Of a stretch of DNA of 64,000 nucleotides, positions 47,301-58,704 are shown piece after piece. The stretch spans positions 33,247,162-33,311,161 of the forward strand of contig NC_092698.1 in the NCBI RefSeq assembly GCF_964275005.1, read 5' to 3'. The notes under the pieces are model-generated. The model was not told the DNA's origin, did not search any database, and saw nothing but the letters and a program-made list of their open reading frames with translations. How positions within the stretch are numbered: position 1 is the first letter of the stretch; each line of letters opens with the position of its first letter. Source of the DNA: Diadema setosum. Taxonomy: Eukaryota > Echinodermata > Echinoidea > Diadematoida > Diadematidae. Position numbers and translations under genes: made by a program.

Positions 47301-50300
47301 TGACTGAAGCTGTTTCCAAATCACAGCTCACTTCCTTAGATTTCACCGAAGCCTTCTCAGTTTCAATCACACAAACCCGCACTGTGTCTTTGCTGTGATT
47401 TGTTGGTTGAACGACTGACACAGCTGGGGATTGTTTCATTAAGCTGAGACTCTTAAGCGAGGGGTCTGACCCCTCCTCCTCAAGCTTACGTGTGCGCTGA
47501 AACCACTTGTTCACAACTTGCATGGGCAGATTGAGCGCTACCGAGATCTTGTCAATTCCGTCCTCCGAGGGCTTAGCCTGCATGGCGTAGAATGCACGAA
47601 GCGCCTGCTCTTGGGCCTGCGATATAGACTCTAGGCGCTGCAGTATATCATCGTTGGACTTGCCCGTTTCTGGGGCAGGGGGAGAGGCTACAGAACTGCA
47701 CGGGGAATGACTACTTCCTGAAACAGGGCTTGCTTTCGGAGACAGGTGCCTCTCGCTCTCAGCTGGTGACGACAACATCCTCCTCGGATTATCTCGCTCA
47801 TTCTTATCAACCTCATTGTCTTTGTCTCCCTGACTCTTCCCGCCGTTGTGCTGGGCTATAAATTGTTGCTGCATCTCGTAGTATCGATCGAGTTTGAAGT
47901 TTGCCATGCTCTGCTGCTGCTGTGGCGTGTTGCCATTAAACAATTTCATTTTCAGCACATCTTCGTTGAGGTCACAGAGATAACGCTCGTGCTGATGTAG
48001 ATCAATAGGGCTAAGATACTCACGTCCACAATATTTGCATCCTGTTCTGTCGGGATTAAGGTTTATCGGAGTGGGGAAGCGGGACTCTAAGCAGCGATTG
48101 ATGGCCTGGGCCTCATGTACTTTCCTCAATGTATAGTCAACAATATCGTAGCTTTTCTTTTGCGGATGCATATCGCTCTCACTCAGAAACACTTTGGGCT
48201 TTTCAGTTTCTTCTGCTTTGTTTTCGGGTGTGGCTTTTGGCAAGGGGGGAATGGCAGAGAGTTTTTCAAGCTTGAAAGGGCGAATCTCAAAGGGGCTGGC
48301 TACCACAGGAGTGTCAGATGACGTTTTTGTCTTCTTCAATTTTGAGATGTCAGTTTTTTGACCATCCTGTTGCTGCTTGCTCACAGTTGATGCCACAATC
48401 TGCAAAACTTTCTTGACCGCATCATTTGGTGGCGAGGTCAAGGGTGTCGTGCTGCCGTTTTCCTGCTTCTCCTTGCTTGGGTGACCTTCCACAGAGCCAT
48501 CTGCATTTGGGATCTTTATGTGGAGAGGGGTCATATAGGCAGTAGCATTGTTCTTGGGCTCTGCGCTGGGTCTGCTCTCGCCTTTTTCAATGTCACTGAT
48601 GGGAGAGCGCAAGACAGGGGAAGGAAGGTTGTTGATAACTTTAACAGGAGGTACGCCAACAATTCGTGCTAGCCCCTGCGGCTGCTCTTTCACTGGGGAG
48701 CACTTTTTGCTGCTGATGTGCGAACTGTAGGAGCCCGAATGGGAGAATCTCTTCAGGCAGGTGGGACACTCGTATGGCTTTTCCCCGCTGTGGATCCGCA
48801 GATGCTCCTTCAAGTGGTGCTTGTATTTAAAGGCTTTGCCGCACTCGCTGCACTTGAATTTTCGGTTGCCAGTGGTGTGTGTGAGCATGTGTCGCTGTAG
48901 ACGGTAAATGTTCACGAATGCCTTATTGCAGATTTCGCAGACCTGGTTGCGTCCAGGCATGTGCGTTGCCATATGACGCTCCAGCTGAGATTTATAGGCA
49001 AAGCAGTAGTTGCACTCAGGGCAAGAAAAGTTGTTGAAAGTCTTTTCATGACGATACTTAATGTGCTCTTTGAGGGAGGTCCAGCGCTTGTAGGATCGCT
49101 CACAGTAAGGGCAGTCAACAGGCTTTCCAAGCTCGCCATCATTCTCAGTTTCATTGTCATTTCCTCCTGTGGGCAAAACAGAAAAATACAGAGAGTCAAA
49201 TCCAGTCATGTTGTCACACCTACAAACAATAAAGCCTTTTCAAATACGAATAAAAACTGTCAAGTTTCACATTTCAAGTGGGGCAGCTTGAACATCTTTT
49301 CCCCTTTCACTTTTACCTGTGGTTAACAGGATACTGCAAATTATTTTACTACCAATCAAATTCAATGTTTGAAGCATACTGGCAAGAAAGTTTCACTTTT
49401 GCAACCACTTGATTTAAGACTGGCACTCTTCATTGTCAATCTAAACAAAATTTTCAAGTACCTGTGAAGTCGAGGGTAATTACCTTTCAAAACTTACTTT
49501 AACAGCACTATGCTGAATTCAACTTGTGGAGATTCCCTCTACCACTTAAGAGGGTGAAATAAATGTTTTGAGAATGTTTGCATCTTCTGGCACAAAAAAA
49601 AAGCTTAGTTGCAAAGCCATGTAAATTCTTCAAAGTCACCAACTCTCAAAAAGTCAGTCACAATCCTAAAGGGCTTCTGAATCAAACTTGATATTGTGAT
49701 GTAATATGTCATAATGTGATGATAATTTTTGTGAAGGGCCAACAATGCAGTACCTGAAATCAATCCACTCATTTTTCATCTGCCAACTGCATCTGTCAGC
49801 ACCCATAATCCAACAAATGCTCTAATTCAACTAACAAAACGACAGGAACTTGCCACTTAGCCTTTTCCCCCTGTATTTTTTTTTTTGACAAAAAAAAAAA
49901 CTTCATTTCTGTTTGCCCGGCCTCTCTCTGCATCTGTCACATGACACGGTTTATCCCATCCCTTGATCCTTTTGGTGACTACACCGAGGCCACAGCGATA
50001 TATATTTTGTCTTTATGTCTCTTTGATTTGTGGCAATAAATGAGATAGAAATCACAGCTAGCATGGGGTGTGCTTTCATTTACATTTTTTTCTTTGTCTA
50101 TTCATTTTTTTTAACTTGTATGTCTGTGTTCTCACTTCAACTCCAAACAAAGCAAATACAGAACAAAGCAAAAGAAAAAATGCAGAAAAAAACAAACAAA
50201 AAACAGTCACAACTACCGCACTTTACACTAGCAGTGACTCAAAATAATGTCATGTTTCTCATCAGAAATGGTAAGTTCATATTACTTCGAAGTGTATTTG

Positions 50301-52998
50301 ATAATTTTTTTTTTCAAGTCTTTAATAAGGTGTCAGGGTTCCAAATCAATTAAACTGACATTTTCTGGAAATCAGAAATAATGAAGTACATGTTATGTTA
50401 AGCAGAGCATAAAAAGAAAAATAAGAGGGAAAAAATTAAAAGAGAATAGGACATATCCTTGGTTAACAGTTAGTTCACCCACTGCTTTACAAACATTTCT
50501 GGTGACGTTGATTATCCATAGTTTGTCTTGAATTCTCCCCAGTGAGGTGTATCACCTATGCACACAACTTAGTCCATTCATTCAGACTTCAATTCATGTA
50601 TTCCCTCTACATGTGCACTGAACTATTGTACAACATTGCTCATGGCATCCACAAGTGGCAAATTTGCATGTCTTCCCCGAAATCATGATTTGCAACAGCC
50701 CAGAGTGTAAACGTGTCCCCTTGCCACAAGAGGATGGGGATTACATGGGAGAGGCGGAGAACTTGATCCCAATTTGGGGTTAAGGTACTTTGTTTGCAGA
50801 TCACATCCACCTACTGATATTGATCTCCTTAAAACTAAGGATGCAGGAGATGAATGCAATCAAACAATAATCTATCCCCCCAATCCCTCGCCGAACGTGA
50901 GGAATATCTCTCTTCTTGTTCCCTTTCTCTCTCCCTCTAGCTCCCTCCCTCCCTCTCTTCACTCCTCTAAGTCTCCTGTTACGATAACAGTCATCGCACA
51001 AAAAATTGCAGCAACTCCTTCACGATTTGGTTTGTTTGTTTGAGATCCTTGTGTCTCTGATTGTTTGCTTGCTGTCCAGGGTAATGAGATGAGGTATTAA
51101 ACTTCCATACATGAAGGTTTAAGTCATTTTGGTAGTGGGGATGGATTTTATACAATACTTTGTTACTTCTTTAATCTCTGCAACAAGAGCCTTTTGATAC
51201 ACCCAGCTACAAGCAAGATACAGTTTTTTTTTGTGATCTCATCTATTATACACTGTAGGCATTAATCAAATCAATCTAGACCCTGCCCACTCTATCACTT
51301 CATGTGCATACTTGTGCAATAGGTGTATCTGAATTTGTTTTAGGTACAAAACAAATGTGTTACTTTGTAAGACTAATTTATTGCCATAGAAAAGCAGCTA
51401 AGGCTATCACCTAAGTGGAAGCTGACATTTTTGACAGCACATGATTCATTTGTAAATGCATTTGCTCTGAAGTGGATGGCCCTATTTAACAGATAATATT
51501 TTTAGCCCAAATGGAGTAATATTATTACTCCATTGGGGCTGAAAATTACTATTTCATTCTTGGTTATAACTTCAGTAATGCCTCATGGTGCAGACCCATC
51601 CCTTAAATACCAGCCGACTGGGTGACTGTATCCAGCACATAAAGAATGTAAGAGGAAATGAAGCAAACAGAAAAAATTTTTCACTGCTTGGTCAGCTAGA
51701 TGAGGCAAAAATTTGACATCTGCTGGTTTGGAAACCAAGCAGCCAAACAAGATTTGATGCAACTTGGGATGCTTTGCATAAGAGAACTTTAACTTTTCTG
51801 AAAAAAAAGCCATGTGGTGAGCCATGACCCAGCCAATGTATAAAATGTTTAACATAATCTGGATCTGAATACAGAGGCTTAAAGGACAAGTTCAACGTAA
51901 CATATGTGAGGATTGAGTGAAAGCAGCAATATTGGTAGAACACATCAGTAAAAGTTTGAAGAAAATCTGTTCAAAAGTTATGAATTTTTAAAGTTTCAAT
52001 GCTGCCACTGCTGGATGAGAAGACTACTACAGTTTGTGATGTCACATGCATAGAACAATATAATGAATCAAAGAATTCCACAAAATTTCTTCTTTTTTTG
52101 GGGGGGGGGGGTGAAAAGTACTTATCCCTCGACTTCTTACTGACCTATGGATTATTCCCCCTGCCTTCTTAAAGAGGCAAGTCAAGTGCTCTTTTGATAT
52201 GTGAGAAAAATGGAAACATGTTGAATTTTCTTTACATTTTATTTATCTCAATGCATATTATGACACCACTCACTGTAGCAGTCTTCTCATCTAGCAATGG
52301 TGGCACTGAAACTTCAAAAAAATTAATAACTTAGGAACAGATCGTCTGATTTTCCTCAAATTTTCACTGATGTGTTCTACCAATGTCACTACATTCACTC
52401 AGCTCACACATTATACATTAAGCTGAGCTTGTCCTTTAACCCACTGAGGACAAGTCCCGAGTATACTTGGGCAGGTGTCTATGGGAAATGTGTGTTGTAG
52501 CAAAATCAGCCCATCTTCAACGGGTTAAATGCCTGCATTCAGTATCATTCATAGGTAATAAGCATGCACAAACAATCTGACTACCTGGACTGTCTGGATC
52601 ATCGGTGTCACCATTCACGCCATCCATGTCCTCTACTGGCTCTGGGTAGATGACAGCGGTGTCACTGCGGTTCATGTACTCTTCCAAATTGATGACACCA
52701 TCGCCACCGATGTCCCCGTTCCTGAGTTGGGGGTGCTGGAGTCCATTCTTGCGGTGGAAGTCTTTCCCCTCCCCATCATCCATGCTGTCATCGCTCTCGC
52801 TTCTTGTCTTGTCCATCTCCACCTCGTCGACGTCCTCCTCGTCCTCTTCGCCCCTGAAGCTGTCCTTGTCGTCCACATCGCTGTCTTCGATGGTGGAACT
52901 GTTGCTATGGTAACCATTCTCTGGACTGGGAGAGATGGGGTCATTCCCATCACTCAAATCCCCTGGTGTCATCCCCTTGGGATTTCCATCAATGTCAA
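44026..52998 (-). CDS. ZEB: ZEB/Zfhx1 (Sip1) zinc-finger homeobox factor, 5' end missing
   Basis: Two-handed zinc-finger transcription factor, usually a repressor. It binds paired CACCT(G) E-boxes and drives epithelial-mesenchymal and neural programmes. Four coding exons are visible: 52585-52998, 46488-49166, 45734-45913 and 44026-44363, all joined in phase 1, giving about 1200 residues. Order of parts: acidic N-terminal region with [15 protein letters not shown] (human EEYLQRSDTAIIYPE); five C2H2-type fingers; [19 protein letters not shown]-like region; one middle finger (CKYCGREY...HERYLC); degenerate homeodomain ending NKWFQRTRK; CtBP motif PLDLS; three C-terminal fingers; a short acidic tail. 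The exon carrying the initiator Met and the NuRD-binding N-terminus was not found and probably lies beyond 64000. This is the sole ZEB copy seen; vertebrates have ZEB1 and ZEB2. Confidence 0.96.
44364..45733 (-). other. ZEB: ZEB intron before the last exon
   Basis: 1370 bp, GT-AG boundaries read directly. Contains no paired transposon ends or RNA genes that I can see. Confidence 0.7.
45734..45913 (-). CDS. ZEB: ZEB exon with first C-terminal zinc finger
   Basis: Begins [16 protein letters not shown], continues GRRRRSD, then finger [21 protein letters not shown] and HSG split over the intron. Matches human [20 protein letters not shown]. Phase 1 at both ends. Confidence 0.96.
45979..46283. 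repeat. 156-bp tandem duplication in a ZEB intron
   Basis: Unit 1 starts TTCACTCAAAGCTAATAATT (45979) and unit 2 TTCACTCAAAACTAATAATT (46135). The units are clearly diverged but alignable along their length. They fill most of the intron between the central and C-terminal-finger exons. Confidence 0.88.
46488..49166 (-). CDS. ZEB: ZEB large central exon: N-terminal fingers, middle finger, homeodomain, CtBP motif
   Basis: A single 2679-bp exon, as in vertebrate ZEB genes where the central exon is also very large. Five fingers run from about 49113 to 48700: CPYC...H, CPEC...H, CEIC...H (48877-48939), CSEC...H and the C2HC finger ending SSHISSKKC. The middle finger lies near 47974-48040. The homeodomain-like region is near 47480-47660 and keeps KWFQ but has lost typical basic residues. 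PLDLS is encoded by 47041-47055. A run of eight Ala lies near 46930. Donor CACA/GTAAGT. Confidence 0.97.
49167..51498 (-). other. ZEB: ZEB intron, right of the central exon
   Basis: Non-coding. Homopolymers at 49877-49900 and a CTCC-rich tract at 50926-50960. No exon or RNA gene recognised. Confidence 0.5.
51499..51545. repeat. 23-bp inverted repeat, 1-base centre
   Basis: Arms TTTTTAGCCCAAATGGAGTA-ATA and near-complement with two mismatches. Could form a cruciform or be a tiny MITE relic. Confidence 0.85.
51883..52435. mobile_element. TTAA-flanked foldback MITE, 553 bp
   Basis: Ends AGGACAAGTTCA and TGAGCTTGTCCT between TTAA sites (51879-51882, 52436-52439). Arms about 150 bp each (CTTCTCATC, TTGAAACTTTAAA-like words). 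Resembles AAAGGACAAG-type repeats common in echinoderm and hemichordate DNA, from memory. Confidence 0.82.
52440..52524. mobile_element. 85-bp TTAA-flanked MITE, copy 4 of 4 (opposite orientation)
   Basis: Inverted relative to the other three copies. Its left TTAA (52436-52439) is also the right TTAA of the 51883-52435 element, so the two abut on one target site. Confidence 0.88.
52585..52998 (-). CDS. ZEB: ZEB second coding exon (acidic N-terminal region)
   Basis: Starts after a TTTTTCAG acceptor with two bases completing a codon, then [13 protein letters not shown]. It is rich in Asp/Glu/Ser. The conserved block [18 protein letters not shown] identifies it as ZEB. Ends DPDSPG before GTAGTC in phase 1. 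A preceding exon is required because the frame opens mid-codon. Confidence 0.93.
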
Positions 52999-55177
52999 CT
53001 GAAAAAGACAAGAACAGACAAATAGGTTGCCAGTTAAGCATGTTGCATCACCAGGGAAGTGGACATTATGCACATCTGTATGAGTCAATTTGTGGATTTG
53101 TGGATTTATCATACCATGGACCTACATGGTCCATGATCATACATATCAATTGTCTGAAAGCTGTTCATTTGTCATATGCCAAGTCATACAACTGCTAACA
53201 ACTTTTGTTATGTATGTTCAGTATGCGCTCCAAAGTACATGGCGCATTTTCATAGTACAGTTTTTAAGAGTTTTGTAATTGAGGGAATCTATTCAATAGG
53301 GATACTTCTTTGTAATATCAATGTAAAAAAAAATAGAGAACAACTCTTGGTGACCAAGACCTGATATTCTCTTGTTCTGCATTTTTGCTTATAATGCATA
53401 GTTATGATAATGAATGTACTGTTAGTAAGATTTCACACAAATTTGATCAAACCAGGCACTGTTCATTAAATAAAGTGGTCACAGCATTTACATTGGCGAT
53501 ACCTTCAGCAGAAAATGTTGAATAGCAGCCATATATCCAATACTGGCTGAATTACTTCCTTCATGGAAGGAGTTGTCATCTCTCTAAACTTCTCACAATT
53601 TTCACAAGACACACAGATCTAAATACAAACATTCAAATGCCTGAAAATGGAGAGTGGCATAAAATACATTGCTTCATATTGCATCCATGGCATATCATAG
53701 GATAATCATGCTGTTCAAAATACAGGCAACTTCACACTTTATCAATTTCACAAACTGCTGCTTTGATTCCCTTGACTTTCTATCATTGAATTTGACCTCT
53801 CTGCAGTATGTTCACATTCAAAACACACACACACAAAAAAAAAAGCTTGTTTCTTATACCAGTATGACAGTATATCCCAAAGTAAATGCTTTACTATACC
53901 AATCGAACCACATATGAAACACTCAGATCAACACATTCTCACGAACACAAAACTTACAAAGAGACCTGTGAAGAAAACAGTAAATGTATACAGGTATCGT
54001 GCTGATAATAACAGAAAACAAGACATAAATCTTCTGACTTCTGTCTTTACCTGTGATCAGGCATTTACAGAGAACACAACAGTAAAATAAAATGAACATA
54101 ATCGACATGTAAAAAATAGAGTCTAGCCGAAACTAAATGTGTCGTGGTAAGGGGGTGGGTGACAGGAATGTCGTGTTCTCACCTGACGCACGCATCAAGC
54201 GTGTGTATTGGATGTAATGATACTTCATCACCATAACACTGCTAGTTACTGGATCACCGCGAGAAATCACTCAAAGATATCACAAACTGCTCCTTTGATA
54301 TCAGGAAGCCATTGATGTTTTTTTTTTTTCGCAAAACCTCCAAACGAAGGCTTTTTGGTGATAAAAATCACGAGGGTCGCACAAAGTTATTGTTAAATGA
54401 TTCAAGAAAGCCGAGGCTGTGTTGTATCAAAGCTTCCACATGCAGAGAAAAGTTTGAAGATCAGTCAAATTTTACTTCGTCCACACGCTGCTGGCGATGG
54501 GATAACTTCAGTCGAATGTTGGAATTCCGTGAGAGGAGTGTGGGAAAAAAATATTAAGTGACACAAATAGATGAACACACTCAAAGTTGGCGGAGGGAGA
54601 AATAGAGGCACTTGTCGAAGGCTCGGCCCTTGCTCCCCTAATGGGTGGCGCTTGTTGGACAAGAGACAAGATAAATAGAGCAGCGTGGTTGTTGTCGCGG
54701 CGGTAACTTGAGGACAGATCGAGGAGGGAGTTGTGAGGACTCTCTGCGAGGCAGAGACAGAAAGTCTGGAGGTTTTGTCCTCGAGTACAAGAGGTGAACA
54801 AAGGCCATTCAACGGCGCTATTAAAAGGCGGAGGTGATCACTTGTCTCCAAAAGATGAGCTCGCTTCTTGTGGACCACCTCTCGAAAACTGATTAAAAGC
54901 AGTCAGTCATGCACGGCAAGTACTATCTCCTCCGACATGGACTTTGAAAGAGATCCGGGCAAGCGGATCAGTGTAGGTTAGGTGTGCGCAATAATGACAG
55001 TTCTTGAAGGTACTCGATTCCGTAAAATAACAAGGACAATCATTATACCAGCTCAGCTCATCCAACCGTAGAGTGTCTCGTAGAAAGTCAATTGGAATTC
55101 TGCTATGGAAGTTTGCTGACGCAAACAATAGGCGAATGTGGGTGAAAATTTTGATTGAGTGAGAGAGCGCGATAATA

Positions 55178-55208
55178 AGAAGAAAAAGAAGAAGAAGAAG
55201 AAGAAGAA
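55178..55208. repeat. GAA microsatellite
   Basis: About nine AGA/GAA units; simple sequence only. Confidence 0.95.
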
Positions 55209-55379
55209 AAGGACAACAACGCTAAACATGTTCCACTAAAGCCTCGTTGCCGGCTTCTGCTCTGGCGATACTGCACACCTACATAATATCGAGCAATTGT
55301 TCACAGCCAATTCTTCTCGCTTCTTTTCAACAATGTCTTTTAAAAATATTGTTAGCCAACCCCCAAAGTGTTAATAGAG

Positions 55380-55720
55380 AACAGGGGAAGGGAGAAAGAG
55401 AGAACCTGTTTGTCATGCCTTCAGCCCCCGGAAACAATGGGGCAAAATTCGCCGGCTCCAGACCACTGCCTGTCGACAAAGCACCTGCGCACACAGGCAG
55501 GCGGAGCGGAGAAAAGACCCACCTTGCGCGGCGGCGCCACGGAGTCTGAGTGGCCAGCCCGGGTCCCATTCAGCCGTCTGCTCCCAGCCCCATGCCTCAT
55601 GAATTATTAACCTGATTAGGTCTAACACCTGACTGCTTCGACAAAGGCAGCGCCATTAGCCGTCACATGCGAGCGCAAGCATTGTGGGCAGGTGATTGAG
55701 TTGAATTTTATCTCTCTCCC
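55380..55720. promoter_or_regulatory. Candidate ZEB enhancer or alternative promoter
   Basis: A GC-richer, repeat-free island with three CACCTG/CAGGTG boxes, GACAAAGG (Sox/TCF-like), CCTGATTAGG and AATTATTAACC words, and an inverted GGCGGCGCC stretch. A minus-strand donor GCAAG/GTGGGT lies near 55520 but the frame before it does not match the ZEB N-terminus. Confidence 0.35.
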
Positions 55721-57646
55721 TCTCTCTCTCTCTCTGTGACTCTTGAATCTATTTCAAGCATTCTCCCTGACTATTTTTTCCTCTTTCATTGCTCTTTATA
55801 TATCTCAAATTTGTCAGCTCTAGCCATGCGAGGATGACAATAATCACACAAGGTTGTCCGATTCACACAAACGACAAGACTATCCCCTTCATAGTCCCAA
55901 ATCTATAGGCAGAACGACTGTTATTGACAGAAAAACAGACATATGTGTCTGGTGTCTGAGAAATTCTGCGACATCCTGCTGGTGACATAAATGCCATGAC
56001 AAATCTTCAAAATTTACACGTCACGCTATCATAACACACGAGGTTAATTATCTTGGCAGCATACCTGTTATCTATTTTCTCTAGCACATTATAGATTACG
56101 GTGTCATACATAATATATAATTATAAATGACTAATTGTAATAATTCACGGACGAATATTGGCACAGTTAATGCATGTCTCTTCCTTAACTATACTTCCGC
56201 TTTTTGAGTATTTCTAATGATGGCGGACGCAAGACTAAAATTCAAGGTGACGAAAATATAGACATGGACGGGCTCATCCAACAGAATCTGAAAGCAAGGA
56301 TTGATAGAACAAGGAACACTCACGACAGATTTGATGACTTGTATTACACTTTTTCAATCCCGCGAAAAACAGCCAGGCGATTTTGTAGTTTTCCTGTCTC
56401 TGTGTACATTGTAAACAAGATAACCAAACACGATTGCCTACGGTAGGATTTCCCAGTCCACGCGGCGCCACGTTTCCATGGCAGCAAGCCACTCCCACCA
56501 CTAGATAAACTGCGGAAGCCCGTGCTGCATTCCCAGAGGATGTGTGAGTTTCAACGCACGGGCGACCGACAGGCCCAAATATTTAGCGTTGGTTACCTGT
56601 TGCAAAGTGACACGCCGAGGAGACGCTGTTTCTACATATCATGTTGATATCGTTTACATCGCAATGTTTGGGGAAAAAAATCATAACTAAGTGTCTCAAG
56701 CTGAAATGAAAATAAACCTTCTTAAAATGAATTGATTATCATCGCCTGTTTCCTGACGATCATGATTTGTTTATCTTCAAGTACTCTTTAATTGTCATAA
56801 TAACAAGGAAGTGCTCTCCGGTTGTATTTTAATAACACTGGAACAGGTGCATTAGAATTTCACAAAATACCGACGCCACGAAAGAATGAATTTCACTCAG
56901 AATACTGAGAATGTCTCTAATCCTCCCGAAAACGACACACCCAAGCGATTTGATGCTCAGAATCTTCTCACGTTCACTTATAATCTATACCTCATCGGAG
57001 GTATAGGAATATACACAAATAGGTATTATTCTCCTGTGCGACACTACCTCTTTTCGTAACAATTTTCTAGGTGCTCTCCTCTATTCTACTAGGATTAATA
57101 TATTGAACTTCAGCATCCTGCTTCGTCCAAGAAAAGACAACAACAAAAAGCCATTAATTTAGCACAGGTACTTGCTTGTAATTGCATCACCAAGTGTAGT
57201 GTCTTTGTTTGGGACATTAAGACAGAAGGTGTTGAGTAATCTGGGGGCTCTTTATGCTTGATATACGGATTAGTGACGACGTAAATGACTCGCCAGGTTA
57301 ATTAAGTCCCCGGGCAAGTCTAGTCCTGATTGACAGGTGTGAAGAAACAAGGAAGGAATGCCGTGAAACTCATGGTATTTGAGTCGAACAATTCCTGGTG
57401 AATATTCTCTTTTTATTTACTGCGGATTAACGTGAATGTCTATCGTCACTTAATACGCTACAGGTGTTGCCAGCTAAATTACGTACATACTTTTCTCCAC
57501 ATTACTTCTTTCCCTTACTCCAAACTCAAGCAATTTGTGGATTGTTGTCGATACCGACTGCATAATATGTTATCATCATACATATGATGAGATGGTATTG
57601 ATCACATAGCATCGGAGATATGTGTCATGTGCAACAACAAACAGAC

Positions 57647-57820
57647 CAGGGGGTGTTTCATAAAGCTGTTCGTAAAGTTACGAACAACTTACGAGCGACT
57701 GGTGATCAGTTCTGATGTGCTACACTTATCAGAATTTCCATAATTCAGCACAAGAACTGATAACCAGTCGCTCGTAAGTCATTCGTAACTTTACGAACAG
57801 CTTTATGAAACACCCCCCAG
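57647..57820. mobile_element. Palindromic MITE, ends CAGGGGGTGTTTCATAAAGC
   Basis: Arms of about 65 bp (GTTCGTAAAGTTACGAAC, ACGAGCGACTGGT) nearly perfectly complementary around a short centre. Related at its tips to 38051-38228. Confidence 0.9.
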
Positions 57821-58658
57821 TTCTGTAATGTATTCAGATTTATGCATGCTTTGTTCACAAAAGATGCCCATAACAACCACAAGGCTTGCCCAACCTAGCA
57901 ACAACTAAGTGATCCCTTCCTATTAACTTCATGGGAGGGAACAGGTGAATGAAAATGCTTCGTTACTGGGCTGTGAGAAAAGAAACATCTATTGTAATAC
58001 ATAACATGTACATCACAGACAACGGTCTATTTGGTAATAGGAGTAAAGATCGTGATTCTGTTCGCATTCTTCTCCCGATCGTGTTCATGGTGGAATCCCT
58101 GAGATGACACATTACACGCATACCACAGGTGCATCAACACCTGGGTTCGAAGGTATTTTCAAAGGGTAAAGAACACAATCCCCGCATCTCAACGACGGAC
58201 AATTTACAACCGCGATGAGCGACGTAACCTGCGAACCTTATCAACCCGACAATGTGCTGAATGAAAGTACAGCGAGTCACTGCATACAGCACATGCTCCC
58301 GAGATAATGTTCTGAAAAGGTGCCCATGTATTTCACAGGATCAGCGATGCTTGCCCAACTTTCACATGATCACAAATTCTTGACCTATATAGTTTTTAGG
58401 CAAAAAATGGTTCGAAAAATGAATAATGACACGACTGTGTTTGACTATAACAAACCTCAAAACAGATTTTTATGTTTTCGATCGCAAACACAGTTATCAA
58501 TTAAAAGCGTATGCCTCATCACGAAACACAGTACGATTGTTATTCAGAGCTGAGAAATGCAGCACGAGATACAAAGATTTACCTTTCCTAGTGCCAAGCG
58601 GGACTCACTTTGTGCTGGTACACCTGGATTATTTGAGAAATATTAACAATAGCCAGCT

Positions 58659-58704
58659 GGCGCCGAGGTGTCGCCTGCCGAGAATCAATATGCGACTCGG
58701 CGCC
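58659..58704. repeat. GC-rich inverted repeat GGCGCCGAG/CTCGGCGCC
   Basis: 9-bp perfect arms separated by 28 bp. Stands out as CpG-rich in AT-rich DNA; function unknown. Confidence 0.7.

Noticed and set aside
55510-55610. Possible first coding exon of ZEB
   Set aside because: It has a donor-like GCAAG/GTGGGT, but the frame does not encode the expected basic N-terminus and is in the wrong phase for the exon at 52998.
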